Part shown: one piece after another, positions 1-7,817 of the stretch
How positions within the stretch are numbered: position 1 is the stretch's first letter
Layout: the number at the start of each line of letters is the position of its first letter
From: Arthrobacter sp. 24S4-2
Lineage (GTDB): Bacteria; Actinomycetota; Actinomycetes; Actinomycetales; Micrococcaceae
DNA: 64,000 nt
Direction: 5' to 3'
Assembly: GCF_005280255.1 (NCBI RefSeq)
Contig: NZ_CP040018.1
Location: forward strand, 1,798,001 to 1,862,000
Position numbers and translations under genes: made by a program
Notes under the pieces: model-generated
Told to the model about the DNA's origin: nothing
What the model saw: the letters and a program-made list of their open reading frames with translations, nothing else
Database searches by the model: none

Positions 1-902
1 TGGGAATTGGCGGCCTGCCGCGCGGCCGTGTCGTGGAAATCTACGGACCGGAATCGTCGGGTAAGACCACCGTCGCGCTTCACGCTGTGGCGAATGCCCA
101 GCGCCTGGGTGGAATCGCTGCGTTCATCGACGCCGAGCACGCCCTGGATCCGGAATACGCCGCCAAGCTGGGTGTCGATACGGACGCCCTCCTGGTGTCA
201 CAGCCGGACACCGGCGAGCAGGCCCTGGAAATCATGGACATGCTGATCGGCTCGGGGTCCCTCGATGTCATCGTCATCGACTCCGTCGCCGCACTGGTGC
301 CCCGTGCGGAAATCGAAGGCGACATGGGCGACAGCCACGTAGGTCTGCAGGCCCGCCTCATGAGTCAGGCGCTCCGAAAGATCACCGGACGCCTGAGCCA
401 GACCAAGACCACCGCCATCTTCATCAACCAGCTGCGCGAAAAGATCGGTGTGTTCTTCGGATCCCCCGAAACCACTACCGGTGGTAAAGCCCTGAAGTTC
501 TACGCGTCCATCCGCATCGATGTCCGCCGGATCCAGACCCTCAAAGAGGGCGCCGATTCCGTGGGCAACCGCACCAAGGCGAAGATCGTCAAGAACAAGA
601 TGGCCCCGCCCTTCAAGATCGCCGAATTCGACATCATTTATGGCCAGGGCATCTCCCGTGAGGGCGGCATCATCGACATGGGCGTGGAGCATGGCCTGAT
701 CAAGAAGTCCGGTTCCTGGTTCACCTACGACGGTGACCAGCTGGGCCAGGGCATGGAGAACTCGCGGCGCTTCCTGCGCGACAACCCGGAGCTGGCCGCG
801 GAACTGGAGCGCCTCATCAAGGAGAAGCTCGGCGTCGGCGTCAAGCCCGCCGAGGCTGAAAAGGAAGCGTCACCGAAGCTCAAGGCCGTTGACGGCTTCT
901 AG
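1..902 (+). CDS. recA: DNA recombination/repair protein RecA (5' end outside window)
   Basis: RecA is the recombinase that forms filaments on single-stranded DNA, promotes strand exchange and triggers LexA self-cleavage. The reading frame is open from base 3, so the start lies before the window; 299 residues are present against about 350 for the family, so roughly the first 50 are missing. Visible are the Walker A motif GPESSGKT (about bases 45-68), the Walker B stretch VIVIDS, the ATP-sensing region with INQLREKIG and GGKALKFYASIR, and the acidic/lysine-rich C-terminal tail. recX follows and probably overlaps the 3' end. The promoter, and any SOS box, are off the window. Identification is certain. 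Confidence 0.98.
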   Translation, partial: GIGGLPRGRVVEIYGPESSGKTTVALHAVANAQRLGGIAAFIDAEHALDPEYAAKLGVDTDALLVSQPDTGEQALEIMDMLIGSGSLDVIVIDSVAALVPRAEIEGDMGDSHVGLQARLMSQALRKITGRLSQTKTTAIFINQLREKIGVFFGSPETTTGGKALKFYASIRIDVRRIQTLKEGADSVGNRTKAKIVKNKMAPPFKIAEFDIIYGQGISREGGIIDMGVEHGLIKKSGSWFTYDGDQLGQGMENSRRFLRDNPELAAELERLIKEKLGVGVKPAEAEKEASPKLKAVDGF

Positions 903-1557
903 GGGAAACCGGCTAAGCGGGCCAGGTTTCCCCTCCCGGAAATCTGGCCCGGCTGCGTTCGGCCAGGCAGGCCAGGATACGGGCTTCACTGACGGGGCCC
1001 AGGCTTCCCTGCACCCGCAGGCCGAACAGGACACTGAACCGGATCCGGCCTCCGTGGCCCGGGCTATCGTGCTTCGGCAGCTCACCAGCTCGCCCAAGAG
1101 CAGGCTGCAGTTGGCCCGCAAGCTCGCCGAACGCAATGTTCCGGAGGACGTGGCTGAAGCCGTGCTGGACAGGTTCGAGGAAGTCCGGCTCGTGGACGAT
1201 GCCGAGTTCGCAGACATGTGGGTTCGGAGCAGGTCCCAGACCCGGAAGCTCGCCAAAGGCGCGTTGCGGCGGGAGCTTGCGGACAAGGGAATCGACGCCG
1301 ACATTGCGGCACAGGCCTTGGAACAGCTCAGCGACGAAGCGGAGGAGTCTGCCGCCCGTGAACTGGTCCAACGCAAGCTCAAAGGCACAGCAGACCTCAC
1401 GGACCGCTCCGAGCGGGACAAAGTCACGCGCCGGCTCGCGTCCATGCTGGCCCGCAAGGGATACCAGCCGTCGCAGGCCTTCCGCATCGTAGGGGAAGTC
1501 CTCGATGCCGCTACCGGTGAACGTGCGGCAACGGAATTCCTGTGCCGGTACCCTTAA
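889..1557 (+). CDS. recX: Regulatory protein RecX
   Basis: RecX binds RecA filaments and limits their activity. The conserved part begins around SVARAIVLRQLTSSPKSR and runs through the three-helix RecX repeats (DRFEEVRLVDDAEFADMWV, KGIDADIAAQALEQL) to the C-terminus. The start is uncertain. GTG at 1054 would give a 167-residue, E. coli-sized protein. The roughly 55 codons before it have the GC-rich third positions of coding sequence and no in-frame stop, and the only start in that stretch is TTG at 889, which overlaps recA by 14 bases. I chose 889 (222 residues). The tight recA-recX arrangement is typical and suggests co-transcription under SOS control. Confidence 0.85.
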   Translation: MTASRGNRLSGPGFPSRKSGPAAFGQAGQDTGFTDGAQASLHPQAEQDTEPDPASVARAIVLRQLTSSPKSRLQLARKLAERNVPEDVAEAVLDRFEEVRLVDDAEFADMWVRSRSQTRKLAKGALRRELADKGIDADIAAQALEQLSDEAEESAARELVQRKLKGTADLTDRSERDKVTRRLASMLARKGYQPSQAFRIVGEVLDAATGERAATEFLCRYP

Positions 1558-1560
1558 CAC

Positions 1561-3141
1561 GTGAGTTTGACCATTCCCTCCCCAGCATCCGGCACCAGCA
1601 CTTCGTCCAGCACCGAAACGGTGGCTGCTTCTGTGCCTGCGGCCGACGAGCACCGCACCTACCAGGTGCGGACCTTCGGCTGCCAGATGAACGTACACGA
1701 TTCCGAGCGCATGGCCGGGATGCTGGAAGACGCCGGGTACGTCCCGGCGACCGGTGAGCACGCCGACGTGGTGGTGTTCAACACGTGCGCCGTCCGGGAG
1801 AACGCCGACAACAAGCTGTACGGCAACCTCGGGATGCTGGCGCCGGTCAAGGCAGCCAACCCCGGCATGCAGATCGCGGTGGGGGGTTGCCTGGCGCAGA
1901 AGGACCGCGAAACCATCCTGAAAAAGGCGCCCTGGGTGGATGCCGTCTTCGGCACGCACAACGTCGGGGCTTTGCCTGCGCTCCTGGACCGTGCCCGGCA
2001 CAACAATGAAGCACAACTTGAAATCCTGGAGTCCTTGGACGTCTTCCCGTCCACCCTCCCCACCAAGCGTGACTCTGTTTACTCAGGCTGGGTATCAATC
2101 TCCGTGGGTTGCAACAACACCTGCACGTTCTGCATCGTTCCCGCCCTGCGCGGCAAGGAGAAGGACCGCCGCCCTGGCGACATCCTCGCCGAAATCCAGG
2201 CACTCGTCGATGACGGCGCCATCGAAGTCACACTGCTCGGCCAGAACGTGAACTCCTACGGCGTGGAATTCGGCGACCGGCAGGCCTTCTCCAAACTGCT
2301 GCGGGCCTGCGGCGAAATCGAAGGGCTTGAGCGGGTCCGGTTCACCAGCCCGCACCCCGCAGCGTTCACTGACGACGTTATCGACGCCATGGCCGAAACC
2401 CCGAACGTGATGCCGCAGCTCCACATGCCGCTGCAGTCAGGCTCTGACAAAGTGCTCAAGGACATGAAGCGTTCCTACCGCTCCACCAAGTTCCTGGGCA
2501 TCCTGGACAAGGTCCGGGAACGCATTCCGCACGCGGCCATCTCCACGGACATCATCGTGGGCTTCCCTGGCGAAACCGAAGAGGACTTCCAGGCCACACT
2601 TGACGTCGTCGAGAAGTCCCGGTTCGCCACGGCCTTCACCTTCCAGTACTCCAAGCGCCCTGGCACGCCGGCCGCGGACCTGCCGGACCAGCTCCCCAAG
2701 GCCGTGGTCCAGGAACGCTTTGAGCGCCTGACTGCGCTGCAGGACCGGATCGCGGCTGAGGAGAACGCCCGCCAGCTCGGCCGGCGTGTGGAAGTCCTGG
2801 TCACGGCGCAGGCGGGCCGCAAAGCGGAGGAAACACACCGGCTGTCGGGCCGGTCGCAAGACCAGCGGCTGGTGCATTTCTCCGTCCCCCAGGGCGCGGA
2901 AACGCCACGGCCCGGCGACCTCGTGACGGTCACCATCACCGAAGCAGCCGCCTTCCACCTGGTCGCGGATCCGGCGTCGGCGGCGGACTACGTCCTGCGC
3001 CGTTCGCGTGCCGGCGACGCCTGGGACAGGTCCCAGGCAGACTCCTGCGGAGCCCCGGTGCCCGGCGCAGGCGCCGGTAGGAGCGCCGGTAAGAGCGGCG
3101 TGTCTCTCGGCATGCCGGCGCTCCCCGTCCGCCGCAGCTAG
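1561..3141 (+). CDS. miaB: tRNA-2-methylthio-N6-dimethylallyladenosine synthase MiaB
   Basis: MiaB is a radical SAM methylthiotransferase that converts i6A37 of UNN-decoding tRNAs to ms2i6A37. The N-terminal UPF0004 domain carries three cluster cysteines (GCQMNVHDSE, NTCAVREN, GGCLAQKD). The radical SAM motif CNNTCTFC is near residue 184, and a TRAM domain follows at about 410-485. The GTG start lies three bases after the recX stop. A proline/glycine-rich tail of about 40 residues follows TRAM. MiaA, which makes the i6A substrate, is encoded immediately downstream, so the two steps of the modification are coupled in one operon. Length 526. Confidence 0.96.
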   Translation: MSLTIPSPASGTSTSSSTETVAASVPAADEHRTYQVRTFGCQMNVHDSERMAGMLEDAGYVPATGEHADVVVFNTCAVRENADNKLYGNLGMLAPVKAANPGMQIAVGGCLAQKDRETILKKAPWVDAVFGTHNVGALPALLDRARHNNEAQLEILESLDVFPSTLPTKRDSVYSGWVSISVGCNNTCTFCIVPALRGKEKDRRPGDILAEIQALVDDGAIEVTLLGQNVNSYGVEFGDRQAFSKLLRACGEIEGLERVRFTSPHPAAFTDDVIDAMAETPNVMPQLHMPLQSGSDKVLKDMKRSYRSTKFLGILDKVRERIPHAAISTDIIVGFPGETEEDFQATLDVVEKSRFATAFTFQYSKRPGTPAADLPDQLPKAVVQERFERLTALQDRIAAEENARQLGRRVEVLVTAQAGRKAEETHRLSGRSQDQRLVHFSVPQGAETPRPGDLVTVTITEAAAFHLVADPASAADYVLRRSRAGDAWDRSQADSCGAPVPGAGAGRSAGKSGVSLGMPALPVRRS

Positions 3142-3144
3142 TCC

Positions 3145-4101
3145 GTGCGCAACCCCCAGCAGACCGCACCGGAAACGCCACTTCCGGTCACCGGCGGAAG
3201 CGACGTCCAGCAGCCCTCGGTCGTGGCGGTGGTGGGGCCCACCGGGTCCGGCAAATCAGACCTGGCCGTGGCCCTGGCGCTGCAATTGGACGGCGAAGTA
3301 GTCAATGCGGACGCCATGCAGTTCTACCGCGGCATGGATATCGGCACGGCCAAGATCACCCCGGCGGAGCGCAGGGGAGTCCCGCACCATTTGCTGGACA
3401 CCCTCGACGTGACCGAAGAAGCCAGTGTCTCCGATTTCCAGCGGGAGGCGCGAGCTGCAATTGCTGATATCCACGGCCGCGGCAAACGCGCCATCCTCGT
3501 CGGCGGGTCCGGACTGTACGTCCGGGCCGCCTTGGACGTTCTGGAGTTTCCCGGCACGGATCCGGACATCCGGCGCCGTCTGGAAGCGCAGCTCGCCGAC
3601 GCCGGGCTGGCCCCGTTGCGCACCCGCCTGGAGGCCGCGGACCCGGTCTCAGCCGCACGCCTGGGCGACGCCCGCCGGGTTGTCCGCGCACTGGAGGTCT
3701 TCGAACTGACGGGCCGCCCGTTCAGTTCCTTCATGCCTGCCAGGGAGTACTTCCAGCCGGCAGTGCAGATCGGGCTCGAGGTGGACCGGCAGCTTCTCAA
3801 GGACAGGCTCGCCCGCCGCGTTCATGGCATGGTGGCCAACGGTCTCCAGGACGAAGTGCAGCGGCTCGACGCCGCCGGTTTGCGCGAGGGCAAAACCGCC
3901 GCCCGGGCGCTGGGCTATTCACAGTTCCTGAAGGTCCTCGACGGCGAATGGGATGCGGACCAGGCCACGGAGGACACCATCGTGGCGACGAGAAAATTCG
4001 CCCGCCGGCAGCTCACCTGGTTCAGGGCGGATCCCCGCATCACGTGGCTGGACTGGCAGGACCCGGACCTCGTGGCCAAATCCGTGGGACTCTGCCGGTG
4101 A
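3145..4101 (+). CDS. miaA: tRNA dimethylallyltransferase MiaA
   Basis: MiaA transfers a dimethylallyl group from DMAPP to N6 of A37 in tRNAs that read UNN codons. The P-loop GPTGSGKS is at about residue 32. It is followed by the family motifs NADAMQFYRGMDIGTAK, VPHHLLDTLDV, LVGGSGLYVRA and the C-terminal RKFARRQLTWFR. Length 318 fits the family. The GTG start lies three bases after miaB, so translational coupling is likely. No internal disruption is visible. Confidence 0.97.
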   Translation: MRNPQQTAPETPLPVTGGSDVQQPSVVAVVGPTGSGKSDLAVALALQLDGEVVNADAMQFYRGMDIGTAKITPAERRGVPHHLLDTLDVTEEASVSDFQREARAAIADIHGRGKRAILVGGSGLYVRAALDVLEFPGTDPDIRRRLEAQLADAGLAPLRTRLEAADPVSAARLGDARRVVRALEVFELTGRPFSSFMPAREYFQPAVQIGLEVDRQLLKDRLARRVHGMVANGLQDEVQRLDAAGLREGKTAARALGYSQFLKVLDGEWDADQATEDTIVATRKFARRQLTWFRADPRITWLDWQDPDLVAKSVGLCR

Positions 4102-4177
4102 TCACCGGCTCCGTCGCCGCAGCCGTTCGCGGCAGCCGGTTTTCCGGCCCGTCCTGCCGTGACTGTAACCTTGAACC

Positions 4178-5121
4178 ATGGACGAAACCCTTGCACCCGC
4201 CTCAGACCGCGCACTCCAGAGTCTGAGCGGCCTGGCGTTCTCCAAGGGCCACGGTACCGGCAACGATTTTGTGCTTGTCGCCGACCCCGCAGGCACGTGG
4301 CCCATTACCCCCGAACAGGTCGCGGAACTTTGCGACCGCCACCGGGGCATCGGCGGTGACGGCCTGATCCGGGCCGTGCCGTCGCGCTACCTCCCCGAAG
4401 GCCGCGAGCTCCAGGCCGTGCATCCCGACGCCGAGTGGTTCATGGACTACCGCAACGGTGACGGCTCCCTATCCGAAATGTGCGGGAATGGCGTGCGCGT
4501 CTTCGTCCACTTCCTGGTCGCCGAGGGACTGGTCCGGCTCGGTGCCGGCGAGTCGCTGGTCATCTGCACCCGCGGCGGCGTCAAGACCGTGGTGCGCACA
4601 GAAAACGGCTACGCCGTGGACATGGGCCCGTGGGAATTCATCTTCCCCGGCGAAGCCACCGCGCGGGCCATGGACTCACTCGTGACCGCTGACGGCCTGG
4701 AGGTGCCCCGACCGGCGCTGTCCGTTAGCATGGGGAACCCGCACACTGTGGTGGCCCTGGCGGAGCTCAGCGAACTTGAGGCCACGCAGCTTTTCAAGGC
4801 GCCCGACGTCGACCCAAAGCCCGCCAACGGCACCAACGTCGAGTTCGTCGTCCCGTCCGAGCCGCTGGTCCACGACGGCGTCGGCACGGTCACCATGCGC
4901 GTCCACGAACGCGGTGTAGGGGAGACCCAGTCCTGCGGCACCGGAGCCTGCGCCGCCGCGGTGGCTATCCGCCACTGGGCCGGCCAGGGCGCCCCGACGC
5001 CTGGGACGTCAAGGTGCCCGGCGGCGTCGTCGGCGTTAAATTCTTTGCCGGGCCCGAGGGCCACGAACACGTGGAACTCAGCGGCCCTGCCGTGATCGTG
5101 GCTAGCGGGAAGCTTTCCTGA
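4178..5121 (+). CDS. dapF: Diaminopimelate epimerase DapF (reading frame broken by a 1-base deletion near 4992-4995)
   Basis: DapF interconverts LL- and meso-diaminopimelate for lysine and peptidoglycan synthesis. The two catalytic cysteines are in MCGNGVRVF (about residue 101) and SCGTGACAAA (about 252). After AIRHWAGQGAP the frame runs into non-family sequence and stops at 5095. Adding one C to the CCCC run at 4992-4995 restores the normal C-terminal strand (DAWDVKVPGG, FFAGPEGHEHVELSGPA) and a stop at 5119-5121. The enzyme should be essential for this organism, so a sequencing or assembly indel is more likely than true loss. With the frame restored, its end overlaps the end of convergent rsmC by 20 bases. 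Confidence 0.92.
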
Positions 5122-5716
5122 CCCGAAGGATCCTGAACGACTTGGATGTGCTTTCCCGGGTAACGGTGAAGCTCTTGTCCAGTTCGCCCGCCAGCCAGCG
5201 CTGCAATGAATCGGAACCCAGGTTCTTCTGGACCACCAGCCAGGCCGAGCCGCCCGGCGCAAGGCGAGGCAGCCACAGCAGCAGCAGGGAGTGAAGCTCG
5301 TCCTTGCCAATCCGGATCGGGGGATTGGACCAGATCGTGTCGAACCGGAGCCCGGGATCAACGCCGTCGGGCAGGCTGGCGGTGACGTTGCTCAGCCCCA
5401 GCAGGCCGGCGTTCTCATTCGTCAGCGCCACACAACGCTCATTCACGTCCACGGCGTAAACCTGGGCGTGGGGAGCACGGAGCGCCATCGTCAGGGCGAT
5501 CGGTCCCCATCCGCAGCCGATGTCCAGCAGGTTGCCCTGCGGCGAAGGGGCCGGAACGTCGGCCAGCAGCACGGCAGTTCCCTTGTCAATGCCGTCCGGG
5601 CTGAAGATGCCGCTGGAGGTCTGCAGCCGTCGGGTTTCACCGGCAAGCTCCACGGTTAGCGGTTTGCGGGTGAACGGCCCGGCTGGCTGGGCGCTGAAAT
5701 AGTGTGCAGACTCCAT
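5102..5716 (-). CDS. Class I SAM-dependent methyltransferase, RsmC/RlmG type
   Basis: This 204-residue protein has a SAM-binding motif I (LLDIGCGWGPIALTMA, about residues 64-79), the acidic motif YAVDVNERCVALTNENA, and the signature WSNPPIRIGK, a variant of the NPPY/NPPF motif of N2-guanine and N6-adenine methyltransferases. This matches the MTS small domain of RsmC, which makes m2G in 16S rRNA. E. coli RsmC has two such halves and this protein only one, as is usual in actinobacterial homologs. Its rRNA target is inferred. The start MESAHYFS is the only reasonable one. It converges on dapF. Confidence 0.85.
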   Translation of the reverse strand: MESAHYFSAQPAGPFTRKPLTVELAGETRRLQTSSGIFSPDGIDKGTAVLLADVPAPSPQGNLLDIGCGWGPIALTMALRAPHAQVYAVDVNERCVALTNENAGLLGLSNVTASLPDGVDPGLRFDTIWSNPPIRIGKDELHSLLLLWLPRLAPGGSAWLVVQKNLGSDSLQRWLAGELDKSFTVTRESTSKSFRILRVRKASR

Positions 5717-5798
5717 AACTCGCCAGATTAGTTGTCCCGCGCGCGGATGGGAAACGCGGGGAACGGGGCGGGGAAACCGATCTGCTAATCTTTAATCC

Positions 5799-5819
5799 AT
5801 GTTCTTGATCTTTGAGTAG
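5799..5819 (+). CDS. Candidate six-residue leader peptide upstream of hflX
   Basis: ATG-TTC-TTG-ATC-TTT-GAG-TAG reads M-F-L-I-F-E-stop. A -10-like hexamer TAATCT at 5786-5791 ends seven bases before the ATG, so a transcript could begin at or next to the AUG and be leaderless, which is common in Actinobacteria. The mini-ORF sits at the head of a leader of about 430 bases with strong hairpins before hflX. A stalling-type regulatory peptide is an inference; no -35 consensus is clear. Confidence 0.35.
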   Translation: MFLIFE

Positions 5820-5972
5820 CCGGCCCGGGCCTTTGCCCGTCCCGCAGCGACGCAGGTATTCACCTTCCGCTCCGTGCGCCACCCCGCCGTTATTGCCTGG
5901 CCGGGTGCTCCGCCCGAACTACTTGGAGTCCAGCAGTGCTGACCATCTGAACCGTCCCAACGCCTGGATCCT

Positions 5973-6142
5973 GCTCATTGACGGGCAGCATCCACTCGCT
6001 GACAGTGCCCATCCATAGGATGCGGTCAATGAGCCTACCGGTGTCACCGACGTCACCATTCCACGAAGAGATGCCTGCCCTGCAGTCCGTCACTTGCGTT
6101 CAACGCCCGTACCGGCGCCAGCGGGGCCTCCGCCAGCGCCGG
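5973..6142 (+). promoter_or_regulatory. Structured 5' leader of hflX (two long hairpins)
   Basis: The space between rsmC and hflX holds no protein-like ORF but two strong inverted repeats. The first pairs GCTCATTGAC (5973-5982) with GTCAATGAGC (6025-6034), extended by GCATCC (5988-5993) with GGATGC (6018-6023). The second is a symmetric 31-base hairpin at 6112-6142: CCGGCGC, CA, GCGG, a GGCCT loop, CCGC, CA, GCGCCGG. It ends seven bases before a Shine-Dalgarno-like AGGAG (6149-6153). No U-tract follows, so it looks more like a translational or processing element than a classical terminator. Confidence 0.5.
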
Positions 6143-6248
6143 CATCCCAGGAGCCCGAATGACCAATAGTCGTCAGCCCAGCGCGAATACCGCGCCGCAG
6201 TCAAGCAATCAGCATTATTCTGAAGATGTCGAATCTTCAAAGGAGAAC

Positions 6249-7817
6249 ATGACCAACCAGCCCAACACCGGATCAGATTCAGCCTCCCAGGACATGAGCC
6301 CTGAGGAAATCCAGGCTGTCATCGACCGGATTCTGTCCAAGGATGTCCCGGCCCACGTTGCCAAATCCGCTCCGGAAGATCCCCGGGGCGTCCTCGGATC
6401 GGCCCAGGCGATTTCCCGCCAGGACAGCGAACACAGCATCTTCGACGGCGACCAGCAGGACTTGGAAGAACGCCGTGCCCTGCGTCGCACCGCCGGGCTC
6501 TCCACGGAGCTTGAGGACGTCACCGAGGTTGAATACCGGCAGTTGCGCCTCGAACGCGTTGTCCTCGCCGGTCTCTGGACCGAAGGCACCCTTGCCGACG
6601 CCGAGAACTCGCTTCGCGAACTCGCCGCACTCGCGGAGACAGCCGGTTCGGAAGTGCTGGACGGCATGGTCCAGCGCCGCGCGAAGCCTGACCCGGGCAC
6701 CTTCCTCGGTTCCGGCAAGGCACAGGAGCTCAAGGACATCGTGATGTCCACCGGCGCTGACACCGTGGTGGTTGACGCCGAGCTGGCACCGTCCCAGCGG
6801 CGCGGACTCGAAGACATCGTGAAGGTCAAGGTTATTGACCGGACCGCCCTGATCCTCGACATTTTCGCGCAGCACGCCAAGAGCCGCGAAGGCAAGGCGC
6901 AAGTAGAGCTCGCGCAGCTCGAGTACCTGCTCCCGCGCCTGCGCGGCTGGGGCGAATCCATGTCCCGCCAGGCCGGTGGCCAGGTGGGCGGCGCGGGTGC
7001 CGGCATGGGCTCCCGTGGCCCCGGTGAAACCAAGATCGAGCTGGACAGGCGCAGGATCCGCACCCGGATGGCCAAACTGCGGCGTGAAATTGCCGCAATG
7101 AAGCCCGCGCGCGAAACGAAGCGGGCCAACCGCCGTCGTAATTCCGTGCCTTCGGTTGCCATCGCCGGTTATACCAACGCCGGAAAGTCCTCGCTCCTGA
7201 ACCGGCTGACCGACGCCGGAGTCCTCGTGGAGAACGCCCTGTTCGCGACGCTGGACCCCACAGTCCGCAAGGCGGAAACCGCCGACGGCCTGGGATACAC
7301 CCTCGCCGACACCGTGGGGTTTGTCCGCTCGCTTCCGACCCAGCTGGTGGAAGCCTTCCGCTCCACCCTGGAGGAAGTGGCCGACGCGGACCTGATCCTG
7401 CACGTGGTGGACGTCTCGCATCCTGATCCGGAAGGACAGATCGCCGCGGTCCGTTCCGTGTTCAGCGAAGTGGACGCGCGCAAGGTTCCGGAAATCATCG
7501 TGCTGAACAAGGCCGACGCCGCGGATCCCTTTGTGGTGGAACGCCTCAAGCAGCGCGAACCCCGCCATGTTGTGGTGTCTGCCCGCACCGGGCAGGGCAT
7601 CGCCGAACTCCTGAAGGCGATCAGCGAATCCATTCCCCGGCCCAGCGTCAAGATGGAACTGCTGATTCCGTACAACCGCGGGGACCTGATCAGCAAACTC
7701 CATGAGGCGGATGCCGAAATCCTCCGCCTCGAGCATGAGGAAGAGGGCACGCGTGCCCTCGTCATGGTGCGCGAGGGGCTCGCCTCTGAACTGGAATCCT
7801 TCATCAGCAATGTCTGA
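6249..7817 (+). CDS. hflX: GTPase HflX, ribosome-associated
   Basis: HflX is a GTPase that splits stalled 70S ribosomes and supports survival under heat or antibiotic stress. The N-terminal HflX domain includes GTFLGSGKAQELK and PSQRRGLEDIVKVKVIDRTALILDIFAQHAKSREGKAQVELAQL in successive segments, and is followed by the glycine-rich GPGETKIELDRR linker. The G domain has G1 GYTNAGKSS (about residue 307), DPTVRK, G3 DTVGF and G4 NKAD. I prefer ATG 6249 because AAAGGAGA directly precedes it and codon use turns coding-like there. ATG 6159, also with an AGGAG, would add 30 residues with poor codon bias. The 3' end overlaps the next gene by eight bases. Confidence 0.95.
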   Translation: MTNQPNTGSDSASQDMSPEEIQAVIDRILSKDVPAHVAKSAPEDPRGVLGSAQAISRQDSEHSIFDGDQQDLEERRALRRTAGLSTELEDVTEVEYRQLRLERVVLAGLWTEGTLADAENSLRELAALAETAGSEVLDGMVQRRAKPDPGTFLGSGKAQELKDIVMSTGADTVVVDAELAPSQRRGLEDIVKVKVIDRTALILDIFAQHAKSREGKAQVELAQLEYLLPRLRGWGESMSRQAGGQVGGAGAGMGSRGPGETKIELDRRRIRTRMAKLRREIAAMKPARETKRANRRRNSVPSVAIAGYTNAGKSSLLNRLTDAGVLVENALFATLDPTVRKAETADGLGYTLADTVGFVRSLPTQLVEAFRSTLEEVADADLILHVVDVSHPDPEGQIAAVRSVFSEVDARKVPEIIVLNKADAADPFVVERLKQREPRHVVVSARTGQGIAELLKAISESIPRPSVKMELLIPYNRGDLISKLHEADAEILRLEHEEEGTRALVMVREGLASELESFISNV

